Shown here: positions 24,453 to 31,403 of the stretch, one piece after another
Layout: the number at the start of each line of letters is the position of its first letter
Position numbering within the stretch: position 1 is the stretch's first letter
NCBI GenBank assembly: GCA_030697205.1
Contig: JAUYQP010000030.1
Coordinates: 1-64,000, forward strand
Direction: 5' to 3'
DNA from: Mycobacteriales bacterium
GTDB lineage: Bacteria > Actinomycetota > Actinomycetes > Mycobacteriales > SCTD01
Length of the DNA: 64,000 bases
Notes under the pieces: generated by a model
What the model was told of the DNA's origin: nothing
Seen by the model: only the letters and a program-made list of their open reading frames with translations
The model's database searches: none
Translations under genes and position numbers: made by a program

Positions 24453-25092
24453 GTGCGCACCACCGCGCTGGCTCTCGCTGGCTCTCGCTGCCCTCGCTGC
24501 CCTCGCTGCCCTCGCCGCCCTGGCCGTGACCGGCTGCTCCGCCGACCAGCCCGACCCCTCCGGCATCGAGGGTCTGCAGCTGGTCGAGGTGACGGAGCAG
24601 TCCTCGACCGAGCGGCACACGACCGAGCGGGGTAGCGACTACCTCACGACGCCGCCGGCTGGCGGCCGGCACTGGCCGGCCAACGCCCCCGACGTCGCGC
24701 CTGGCGTGCTCGGCTGGCTGCGCTGCGGGGTCTACACCGCGCCGGTGCCGTCGGAGTTCGCGGTGCACTCCCAGGAGCACGGGGCGGTCTGGCTGACCTA
24801 CCGTCCCGGCGCGACGCCCGCGGACGTCACCACCTTCACGGGGCTCGCCGCACGCGACCCGGCGTACGTCCTGGTGTCGCCCTTCCCCGGCCAACCGGGG
24901 GCGTGGACCGCCTCGACCTGGGGCGCGCAGCTCACCGTCGAGGCTCCCGACGACCCGCGGCTCGCGGAGTTCGTGCGGGTCTACGCCGGCGGTGGCCAGG
25001 GCGGGGAGAAGGGCGCGGACTGCGTGGGCGGGACGCTGCCGGACGTGGCCGAGGCCGCGCTCGCGGCGGCTGAGCGCAAGGCCGCCGGCTGA
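24453..25092 (+). CDS. DUF3105 lipoprotein with an apparent +1 frameshift in the signal peptide
   Basis: The mature part, from GTG 24526 to 25092, reads VTGCSADQPDPSGIEGLQLVEV ... GGRHWPANAPDVAPGVL ... HSQEHGAVWLTYRPG, a DUF3105 extracytoplasmic domain of unknown function. The leader begins at GTG 24453 (VRTTALALA), but an extra G at 24480/24481 in the repeat GCTCTCGCTG-GCTCTCGCTG throws it into another frame. Removing one base, or one 10-bp copy, gives an ideal Ala/Leu lipoprotein signal ending in the lipobox LAVTGC and continuous with DUF3105. The GTG at 24453 has a leaderless -10. This could be a sequencing error, a pseudogene in the making or slippage-based switching. Translation from 24526 alone would make a protein without a signal. 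Confidence 0.7.
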
Positions 25093-25093
25093 C

Positions 25094-26014
25094 TCAGGCG
25101 GGCAGCGGGTGCCGCAGCCGCGCGGTCAACGAGGAGGGGTCGAGCTCGGCGGCGTCGGTGGTCGCGAGCCAGTCCTGCAGGACGGCGGCGAGCCGACCCG
25201 GCTCGGTGAGGTGCGGGAAGTGGCCGCTCTGCTCGAACACCTCGAGACGCGCGGTCGGCACCGACGCGCAGAGCGCGCGGCCGTGCTCGGCCGGGATGAT
25301 CGCGTCCTTGGCTCCCCACACGACGAGCAGCGGGAGGTCGACGGCGAGGTAGAGCCGGTCGCGGGCGTCGACGCGCTGGCCCCGGACGTCGAGCACGGAG
25401 CGGCAGGTGTGGACGAAGGCCTGCCGGGTCGCCGGGTCGCCGAGCGAGGCGAAGCCGACCAGCGCCTCGGCGACACCGGCAGGGACGGTCACCCCGGCCT
25501 TGGCCAGCAGTCGACCGACCGCCGCGCCGGTCGCGCGCACGGGGGAGGAGGCGATGACGGGCAGCACGAGCTCGGAGCCGGGCAGGGTCGCGGCCCGCAG
25601 GAAGGGCGAGACGTCGGGGCCGAGACCGCCGGCGCACACCAGCGCGAGGCGCTCGACGCGCTCCGGGAACTGGTAGGCGAACTGCATCGCGATGCCGCCG
25701 CCGAGGGAGTGGCCGACCAGGGTGACGCGGTCGTGGCCGAGCGCCGCGAGCAGGTCGCGGATGCCGCAGGCGTGGGCGCCGAGGGAGTAGTCGCCGCGCG
25801 GCTTGGCGGACTCGCCGTGGCCGAGCAGGTCGGGTGCGATGACGCGGTGGGTCCGGCCGAGCACCGCCATCACCTGCTCCCACTGCTTCGCGCGGGAGGC
25901 GATGCCGTGGACGAGCACGACGACCGGGCCGCTGTCGCCGGCGGTGGCGTAGCGCACGAGGTTGCCGTGGACGGGCAGCGCGTCGTAGCGGACGGTCGCA
26001 GCGAGGGAGGTCAT
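25094..26014 (-). CDS. Alpha/beta hydrolase fold protein
   Basis: A 306-residue hydrolase with VVVLVHGIASRAKQWEQVM (oxyanion loop), nucleophile Ser in LVGHSLGGGIAMQFA, an acid in VVWGAKDAIIP and the catalytic His in EQSGHFPHLTEP. It resembles meta-cleavage-product hydrolases and haloperoxidase-like esterases; the substrate is unknown. Its ATG lies 7 bp from a 19-bp palindrome (26022-26040), and a matching half-twin sits at 26105-26121 near the divergent MBL/acyl-CoA dehydrogenase/TetR operon. The hydrolase is therefore probably co-regulated with that operon. It has no signal peptide. Confidence 0.88.
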   Translation of the reverse strand: MTSLAATVRYDALPVHGNLVRYATAGDSGPVVVLVHGIASRAKQWEQVMAVLGRTHRVIAPDLLGHGESAKPRGDYSLGAHACGIRDLLAALGHDRVTLVGHSLGGGIAMQFAYQFPERVERLALVCAGGLGPDVSPFLRAATLPGSELVLPVIASSPVRATGAAVGRLLAKAGVTVPAGVAEALVGFASLGDPATRQAFVHTCRSVLDVRGQRVDARDRLYLAVDLPLLVVWGAKDAIIPAEHGRALCASVPTARLEVFEQSGHFPHLTEPGRLAAVLQDWLATTDAAELDPSSLTARLRHPLPA

Positions 26015-26021
26015 GGCTCAA

Positions 26022-26040
26022 GTGTTACCCGCGGTAACAC
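26022..26040. promoter_or_regulatory. TetR-type operator, copy 1
   Basis: GTGTTACCCGCGGTAACAC is a palindrome with 8-bp arms and a three-base centre. It lies just upstream of the hydrolase start and probably overlaps that promoter. The core GTTACC-N3-GGTAAC is repeated at 26105-26121. The TetR regulator encoded at 28519, last in the facing operon, is the likely ligand-responsive repressor (inference). Confidence 0.75.
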
Positions 26041-26104
26041 CGATGCACAACGGGTCGCGGACGTGACGCGCGTCCCGCTTGACAGCAGACCACCGGCACC
26101 CGAC

Positions 26105-26121
26105 TGTTACCGGCGGTAACA
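26105..26121. promoter_or_regulatory. TetR-type operator, copy 2
   Basis: TGTTACCGGCGGTAACA has 7-bp arms and a three-base centre, with the same core as copy 1. It lies 21 bp upstream of the MBL-fold gene's start. Two operators, 83 bp apart centre to centre (about eight helical turns) in a 128-bp divergent promoter region, would allow one repressor to control both directions. Confidence 0.75.
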
Positions 26122-26142
26122 CCCCTGACCCGTGGAGGCTGA

Positions 26143-27255
26143 GTGACCGCGCTCGACGACCGCCCCCCGGTCGCGCTGCCCGCGTTCGCCGACGCCGTCG
26201 GGGTCGGCACGGCGATCGACTCCTTCGCCGGCACCGCGCGAGCCGCCTCCTACGGCGCCCAGCTCCGGCGGGTCCGCGAGGCCGCGGTCGGCTTCCGCAG
26301 CGACTTCGCCGCCACCGGCACCCCCACGAGCGTCAGCACCCACGACCTCGTCACGCTGCCCTACCCGACCCGCTTCGGGCTGTGGCGCGCGGCGCTGACG
26401 CCGTCGCCGTACCTCTCGATCACCAACCGGATGCTGGTCGTGCGCTGGGACGAGGGCGGGCGCACCCGCACGCTGGTCTTCGAGCCGAGCGACCACGAGC
26501 TCGGCGAGGCGACGCCGTTCTTCCGCGACCTCACCGCGAAGACGCCCGGCTTCGTGCAGGACAAGATCGTGACCCGCCACGGCACCGCGCTGACCCACCT
26601 CGCCGCGCTCGGGATCGCACCGGAGGAGGTCGACTACCTCGTCTTCGACCACCTGCACACCCAGGACGTCCGGCGCTGGGTCGGCACGACCCGTCCGCAG
26701 GCCGACCTCGGTGAGGTGAGCGCTGCGTTCCCGAACGCCGTGCTGCTCGTCCAGCGCGAGGAGCTCGACGCGCTCGCCGACCTCGCGCCCCTGCAGCTGC
26801 CGTGGTACCAGCCGGAGACCTACCGCGACCTGCCGCCTGAGTCGGTGCGCGCCCTGGACGGCGACGTGCTGCTCGGGCCGGGGGTCGCGCTGCTCGCCAC
26901 ACCGGGCCACACCCTCGGCAACCAGTCCCTCTTCCTCAACACCGGCACCGGCATCTGGGCGGTCAGCGAGGACGTCATCGCCGTCGAGGCGATGGTGCCG
27001 GAGCACTCGACGATCCCCGGCGTTGCGCGGAGCGCCGCCAAGTGGGGCCGCGAGGCCATCCTCAACGCCAACACGCCCGAGGCGTTGGCCGACCAGTACA
27101 CCTCGATCGTGAAGGAGAAGGCGATCGTCGACAGCTCCGTCGTCGACGGCCGCTTCCCGCAGTTCCTCCCCTCCAGCGAGCTCACCGCGAGCCGATGGTT
27201 CCCGGGCACCACGCCCACGTTCACGCACCGCCAGATCTCACACAGGAGCAGATGA
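26143..27255 (+). CDS. MBL-fold metallohydrolase
   Basis: A 370-residue protein with a metallo-beta-lactamase fold. The metal motif HxHxxD appears as [12 protein letters not shown], a second ligand is the His of [15 protein letters not shown], and an Asp/Glu-rich [17 protein letters not shown] follows. The N-terminal 100 residues are an extra domain. Family members hydrolyse thioesters, lactones or phosphodiesters; here the coupling to an acyl-CoA dehydrogenase suggests a thioesterase-like or lactonase role (inference). It opens an operon with that dehydrogenase (2-bp gap) and a TetR gene. GTG at 26143 follows GGAGG with 4-nt spacing. Confidence 0.8.
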   Translation: MTALDDRPPVALPAFADAVGVGTAIDSFAGTARAASYGAQLRRVREAAVGFRSDFAATGTPTSVSTHDLVTLPYPTRFGLWRAALTPSPYLSITNRMLVVRWDEGGRTRTLVFEPSDHELGEATPFFRDLTAKTPGFVQDKIVTRHGTALTHLAALGIAPEEVDYLVFDHLHTQDVRRWVGTTRPQADLGEVSAAFPNAVLLVQREELDALADLAPLQLPWYQPETYRDLPPESVRALDGDVLLGPGVALLATPGHTLGNQSLFLNTGTGIWAVSEDVIAVEAMVPEHSTIPGVARSAAKWGREAILNANTPEALADQYTSIVKEKAIVDSSVVDGRFPQFLPSSELTASRWFPGTTPTFTHRQISHRSR

Positions 27256-27256
27256 C

Positions 27257-28519
27257 ATGCCCGGCTTCACCCTCGAGCTGACCGAGGACCAGCAGACCCT
27301 CCAGAAGTGGCTGCACGAGTTCGCAGAGACCGTCATCCGCCCTGTCGCCGCGGAGTACGACGAGCGGGAGGAGACCCCCTGGCCGGTCATCCAGGAGGCC
27401 GCCCGCGCCGGGATCTACTCCCTCGACTTCTTCGCCTCGATCTGGGGCGACGAGACCGGCATCTCGCTGCCGGTCACGATGGAGGAGCTCTTCTGGGGCG
27501 ACGCCGGCATCGGCCTGTCGATCGTCGGCACGACGCTCGGCCTCGCGGGCATCCTCGCCAACGGCACGCCCGAGCAGCTCGGTGAGTGGGCGCCGCAGTG
27601 CTTCGGCACCCCTGACGACGTCAAGCTCTGCGCGCTGGCGGTCTCCGAGCCCAACGCCGGCTCCGACGTCAGCAGCCTGAAGACGCGCGCGGTCTACGAC
27701 GAGAAGACCGACGAGTGGGTGCTCAACGGCGTCAAGACCTGGATCACCAACGGCGGCATCGCCGACGTCCACGTCGTCGTCGCCTCGGTCGACCCCGAGC
27801 TCAAGGCCCGCGGCCAGGCGTCGTTCGTCGTCGGCCCCGACCAGAAGGCCAAGGGCACGCTGCGGCAGGGCCAGAAGTTCCAGAAGCACGGCATCCGCGC
27901 GTCCCACACCTCCGAGGTCATCCTCGACGACTGCCGGATCCCCGGCAGCCAGCTGCTCGGCTCCAAGGAGAAGCTCGACGCGCGCCTCGCGAAGGCCCGT
28001 GAGCGGGCGGCCGCTGCGGCCCGTGGCGAGTCCGTGGCGACCGCGCGCGAGAAGGGCGGCCAGGCCGCCATGGCGACCTTCGAGGCCTCGCGCCCGTCGG
28101 TCGGCGCGCAGGCCGTCGGCATCGCCCGCGCGGCGTACGAGTACGCGCTGGACTACGCCAAGACCCGCGAGCAGTTCGGCCGGCCGATCATCCAGAACCA
28201 GGGGATCGCCTTCCAGCTGGCCGACATGAAGACCAAGCTCGACGCGTCGCGCCTGCTGGTGTGGCGGGCCGCCTGGATGGGCCGCAACGGCGTGCCGTTC
28301 ACCGCGGGTGAGGGCTCGATGTCGAAGCTGTTCGCGGGCGAGGCCGCTGTGGACATCACCGACAGGGCGATCCAGATCCTGGGCGGCAACGGCTACACCC
28401 GGGAGTACCCCGTGGAGCGCTGGCACCGCGACGCCAAGATCTACACGATCTTCGAGGGGACCAGCGAGATCCAGCGCCTCATCATCAGCCGCGCGATCTC
28501 CGGGATGCAGATCCCGTAG
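27257..28519 (+). CDS. Acyl-CoA dehydrogenase with an inserted charged segment
   Basis: A 420-residue acyl-CoA dehydrogenase: [22 protein letters not shown] for FAD and substrate, [47 protein letters not shown] and the catalytic glutamate in [14 protein letters not shown], so it should be a functional homotetramer. Between [12 protein letters not shown] and [14 protein letters not shown] it carries an extra Ala/Arg/Lys-rich segment of about 30 residues ([25 protein letters not shown]) that ordinary homologues, as I recall them, do not have. It is second in the MBL-ACAD-TetR operon. Its stop shares a base with the TetR start. Confidence 0.9.
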   Translation: MPGFTLELTEDQQTLQKWLHEFAETVIRPVAAEYDEREETPWPVIQEAARAGIYSLDFFASIWGDETGISLPVTMEELFWGDAGIGLSIVGTTLGLAGILANGTPEQLGEWAPQCFGTPDDVKLCALAVSEPNAGSDVSSLKTRAVYDEKTDEWVLNGVKTWITNGGIADVHVVVASVDPELKARGQASFVVGPDQKAKGTLRQGQKFQKHGIRASHTSEVILDDCRIPGSQLLGSKEKLDARLAKARERAAAAARGESVATAREKGGQAAMATFEASRPSVGAQAVGIARAAYEYALDYAKTREQFGRPIIQNQGIAFQLADMKTKLDASRLLVWRAAWMGRNGVPFTAGEGSMSKLFAGEAAVDITDRAIQILGGNGYTREYPVERWHRDAKIYTIFEGTSEIQRLIISRAISGMQIP

Positions 28520-29097
28520 TGACCGTCGCCCCGCTGCAGGACCGCACGGCCCGTCGGGAGGAGCTCCTCGACGCGGCCGATGCGGTCGTGCAGCGGGAGG
28601 GGGCCGACGCGTCGATGGCGACGATCGCCGCGGAGGCGGGCATCACCAAGCCCGTCCTCTACCGGCACTTCGGCGACAAGGGCGGGCTCTACGCCGCCCT
28701 CGCCGAGCGCCACACGGCCCGCCTGCTCGTGGACCTGCGCGCCGCGCTGGAGTCCGGGGGCACCCGCGAGGAGCGGGTGCGCCGGACGATCGGCGCCTAC
28801 GTCGCCGCGATCGAGGCCGAGCCGCAGGTCTACCGCTTCCTGGTGCGCTCGACCGAGGTGGCGTCCACCGCGCCGGGCCAGGTGCGCTCCTTCATGGCCG
28901 GGGTCGCGGGGCTGCTTGCCCAGGGCCTTGAGCATGAGACCGGGGGAGGCCCGACGCGCAGCGGCGCCTGGGCGCACGGCATCGTCGGCATGGTCCAGGC
29001 GGCGGGCGACTGGTGGCTCGAGGAGCGGCCCTGCCCGCGCCAGGAGCTGGTCGACGAGCTCGTCGGCCTCCTGCTCGGGGCCTACGCCGTGGCCTGA
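28519..29097 (+). CDS. TetR-family transcriptional regulator of the acyl-CoA operon
   Basis: A 192-residue TetR repressor. The N-terminal helix-turn-helix is clear (RREELLDAADAVVQREGADASMATIAAEAGITKPVLYRHFGDKGGLYAAL, residues about 12-60). The helical C-terminal domain has a TetR_C-like WAHGIVGMVQAAGDWWLEE segment. It is translationally linked to the acyl-CoA dehydrogenase by a one-base stop/start overlap. Its operon begins next to two GTTACC-N3-GGTAAC palindromes, so autoregulation and control of the divergent hydrolase are predicted. An acyl-CoA ligand would suit the gene neighbours but is not shown. Confidence 0.9.
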   Translation: MTVAPLQDRTARREELLDAADAVVQREGADASMATIAAEAGITKPVLYRHFGDKGGLYAALAERHTARLLVDLRAALESGGTREERVRRTIGAYVAAIEAEPQVYRFLVRSTEVASTAPGQVRSFMAGVAGLLAQGLEHETGGGPTRSGAWAHGIVGMVQAAGDWWLEERPCPRQELVDELVGLLLGAYAVA

Positions 29098-29132
29098 CCG
29101 TCCCGGACGCGGCGGTGAGGTTCACTTCTGGT

Positions 29133-29963
29133 GTGTCATCTGGCCCGACGCTGCGCCGGAGCCGCCGCCGTGCACCCCGGTGGACGGCGCGGCGCAGGCT
29201 GCTCGCCGCGCTGCTGCTGTTCGTCGCGGTAGGGGCGGTCGCGCCCCTGGCGGCGGCCCTCGACCCGGTCACGGAGGGCGTCGACACGCGCGTCGTCCTC
29301 GACAGCGGCCGCGCCTACGTCCTGCACGTCCCCCCGGCGCAGCTCGAGCACCCGCGCAGCGGCGACGGCCGGCCGGTCATGGTGGTCGTGCACGGTCTCG
29401 ACTCCAACCCCGATGACGCGGCCAAGACCACCGGGTTCGACGCCCTCTCGGACCGCGACGGCGTGCTCGTGGCCTATCCCGAGGGCGTGCGGGACTCCTA
29501 CAACGCCGGGCTGTGCTGCGGGCCGGCCTCGAGGTCGCGGATCGACGACGTCGCCTTCCTGGCCGAGGTCGTCGCGGACCTACGCCGGCGCGGCGCCGGC
29601 CGGGTGTCGGTCGTCGGCTTCTCCAACGGCGGGATGATGGCCTACCGCTTCGCCTGCGAGCGCCCCGAGCTCGTCGACACCGTCGGGGTCGTCAGCGGCA
29701 CGCTGGAGGTGCCGCGCTGCCGCGGGCCGATCAGGGCGCTGCACTTCCACGGCGACGACGACACCTCCGTGCCCTACCGGGGCCGGGTCTACAGCACCCG
29801 ACTCGAGGCCTTCCTCCGCGACGTGCGCACGATCCCCGCCGCTGCCCCGGGCAGCGACATCACGATCCGGGTCCTGGACCCCTACCCGCACCGCTGGACG
29901 CAGCCGGGCGACCCTGTCGACGCCACCGACGAGCTGTGGCGCTTCGCGGAGATGGACCGCTAG
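29133..29963 (+). CDS. Secreted or anchored PHB-depolymerase-like (LpqC/FaeC type) esterase
   Basis: A 276-residue esterase with a basic N-terminus and one hydrophobic export segment (RRRLLAALLLFVAVGAVAPLAAALDP). The family's VMVVVHGLDSNPDDAAKTTGFDALSDRDGVLVAYPEG loop, nucleophile Ser in VVGFSNGGMMAYRFACE, acid in FHGDDDTSVPYRG and His in PYPHRWTQPGD are all present. It would hydrolyse extracellular esters such as polyhydroxyalkanoate or hydroxycinnamoyl esters. The start is uncertain: GTG at 29133 is used, while GTG at 29115 is also in frame. It follows the TetR gene by 35 bp and may be a separate unit. Confidence 0.82.
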   Translation: MSSGPTLRRSRRRAPRWTARRRLLAALLLFVAVGAVAPLAAALDPVTEGVDTRVVLDSGRAYVLHVPPAQLEHPRSGDGRPVMVVVHGLDSNPDDAAKTTGFDALSDRDGVLVAYPEGVRDSYNAGLCCGPASRSRIDDVAFLAEVVADLRRRGAGRVSVVGFSNGGMMAYRFACERPELVDTVGVVSGTLEVPRCRGPIRALHFHGDDDTSVPYRGRVYSTRLEAFLRDVRTIPAAAPGSDITIRVLDPYPHRWTQPGDPVDATDELWRFAEMDR

Positions 29964-30036
29964 TCCAGAGGTGCGGGTGGTCGACATCACCCTGCGGGAC
30001 ACCCGTCCGGTGCCTCTCGCCGCCCGACACAGGGGC

Positions 30037-30079
30037 TACCCTTCGGCGCTCGTCCAGCAGACCGGCGTCCCGCTGGACG
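30037..30079 (+). promoter_or_regulatory. Possible promoter and 5' hairpin of the DUF4193 gene
   Basis: TACCCT (30037-30042) is a plausible -10 element. Starting a few bases downstream, CGTCCAGC (30051-30058) and GCTGGACG (30072-30079) could form a hairpin near the transcript's 5' end, which would leave an untranslated leader of about 140 nt. No -35 element was seen. The rest of 29964-30188 shows nothing else. Confidence 0.35.
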
Positions 30080-30188
30080 GGTGGGCAGGCCCCTGCGCGG
30101 GCAGGCTGGGCACAAGTTCGACGCCCCGTGCGTTGTCCCGCCGGCAGGACGCTGCCAACCGCACTACGACCAGGAAGGGCCCGAGACC

Positions 30189-30488
30189 ATGGCCACCGAC
30201 TACGACCAGCCCCGACGGTCCGAGGCCGACGACCTCGGTGAGGACTCCCTCGAGGAGCTGAAGGCGCGCCGCGCCGAGGCGCAGGCGAGCAGCGTCGACG
30301 TCGACGAGGCCGACCTGGCCGAGGCCCTCGAGCTGCCCGGCGCCGACCTGTCGGGTGAGGAGCTCACCGTGCGCGTGCTGCCCAAGCAGAGCGACGAGTT
30401 CACCTGCTCGTCGTGCTTCCTGGTCCACCACCGCAGCCAGCTCGCCTCCGACAAGGGCGGCCGCCTGGTCTGCCGCGAGTGCGCCTGA
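30189..30488 (+). CDS. DUF4193 small zinc-ribbon protein
   Basis: A 99-residue actinobacterial protein. The acidic N-terminus (DDLGEDSLEELKARRAEAQ) precedes a C-terminal zinc ribbon with FTCSSCFLVHHRSQLA and GGRLVCRECA, i.e. two CxxC pairs. The family is nearly universal in actinomycetes, its function is unknown, and it usually stands next to DUF3093 and dut. Here those partners begin about 7.4 kb downstream, so the local order has been interrupted. ATG 30189 is chosen because the family starts MATDYD-; the frame upstream is open by chance. Confidence 0.9.
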   Translation: MATDYDQPRRSEADDLGEDSLEELKARRAEAQASSVDVDEADLAEALELPGADLSGEELTVRVLPKQSDEFTCSSCFLVHHRSQLASDKGGRLVCRECA

Positions 30489-30510
30489 CGCAGACGTGGA
30501 GACCGGCGGC

Positions 30511-31287
30511 GTGAGCGACGCGCAGGACCGCACACGGGACCTGCCCGGCGCGCTCGCCCGGCTCACCGACGACAGCACCGGGCAGCAGGACCGTGCGAGG
30601 GCGCTCGTGGCGGTCGCGGGCCTGATCGGCAGCGGAGCGCGCGAGGCGGGGGCGCGCGCGGCCGTCAGCGGGCGCTGGCTCGCCGATCTCGTCGCCGACG
30701 TCGCGCCCCACCTGCCGGTCCGGGACCTGCTGACACTGCGCCAGCACCACGGCGGGCTGTCCGGTGACGCCCTCGCGGAGTCGCTCGTGCGCAGCGCGTC
30801 ACGGGCGACGGCGGCGGTAGGTGCGCTGGGCGGGACCGTGTCTGCCGCCCACCTCGCCGCGCCGCCGACGCTGCTCGCCGCGCCCGCGACGCTCGCGGCC
30901 GAGACCCTCGCGGTGGTCGCCGTCGAGCTCAAGCTCGTCGCGGAGCTCCACGTGGTGTTCGGGCGCGCACCGGTCGGGACGCGGGGCCAGGTGGCGACGG
31001 CGTACCTCTCGTCGTGGTCGGCGAAGAAGGGCCTCGACGTGCGCGGGGGCGCCCCGGGGCTCGCGACGGTGCTCGGCACCGCGGCGCGGCAGCAGCTGCG
31101 GTCCCGGGTTGCCCGCCGACTGGGTCGCAACCTGTCGTCGCTGGCGCCCTTCCTCACCGGCGCGGTCGCGTCGGCGGAGCTCAACAGGCGTGAGACCGTC
31201 AAGCTGGGGGACGCGCTGCGGGCTGACCTGCGACCGGTCGAGCCGGCGCCGGGCGGCCGGGCCAAGGGCCTGCTGCGCCGTCGCTAG
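30511..31287 (+). CDS. Conserved hypothetical protein with a central hydrophobic region
   Basis: A 258-residue protein not recognised with confidence. The N-terminal half is helical (ARALVAVAGLIGSGAREAGARAAV; LLTLRQHHGGLSGDALAESLVRSASRATAAVGAL). A hydrophobic Ala-rich stretch (VSAAHLAAPPTLLAAPATLAAETLAVVAVELKLVAELHVVFGR) could enter a membrane, and a basic C-terminus ends in RAKGLLRRR. The AETLAVVAVELKLVAELH..FG pattern is faintly EcsC-like, which is not enough to assign. GTG 30511 has a GGAG 9 nt upstream. It starts 22 bp after DUF4193 and may be co-transcribed. Confidence 0.7.
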   Translation: MSDAQDRTRDLPGALARLTDDSTGQQDRARALVAVAGLIGSGAREAGARAAVSGRWLADLVADVAPHLPVRDLLTLRQHHGGLSGDALAESLVRSASRATAAVGALGGTVSAAHLAAPPTLLAAPATLAAETLAVVAVELKLVAELHVVFGRAPVGTRGQVATAYLSSWSAKKGLDVRGGAPGLATVLGTAARQQLRSRVARRLGRNLSSLAPFLTGAVASAELNRRETVKLGDALRADLRPVEPAPGGRAKGLLRRR

Positions 31288-31403
31288 GCCGCGGGACTGG
31301 TCACTTCTGACCAGTGCGGATCACCCCGCGGTGTCAGGTGGAGTGCCGGAAACAGCCCGTACCGTCCCTGTGGGGTCCGCACCGGACCTCGGACGGAGGT
31401 GTC

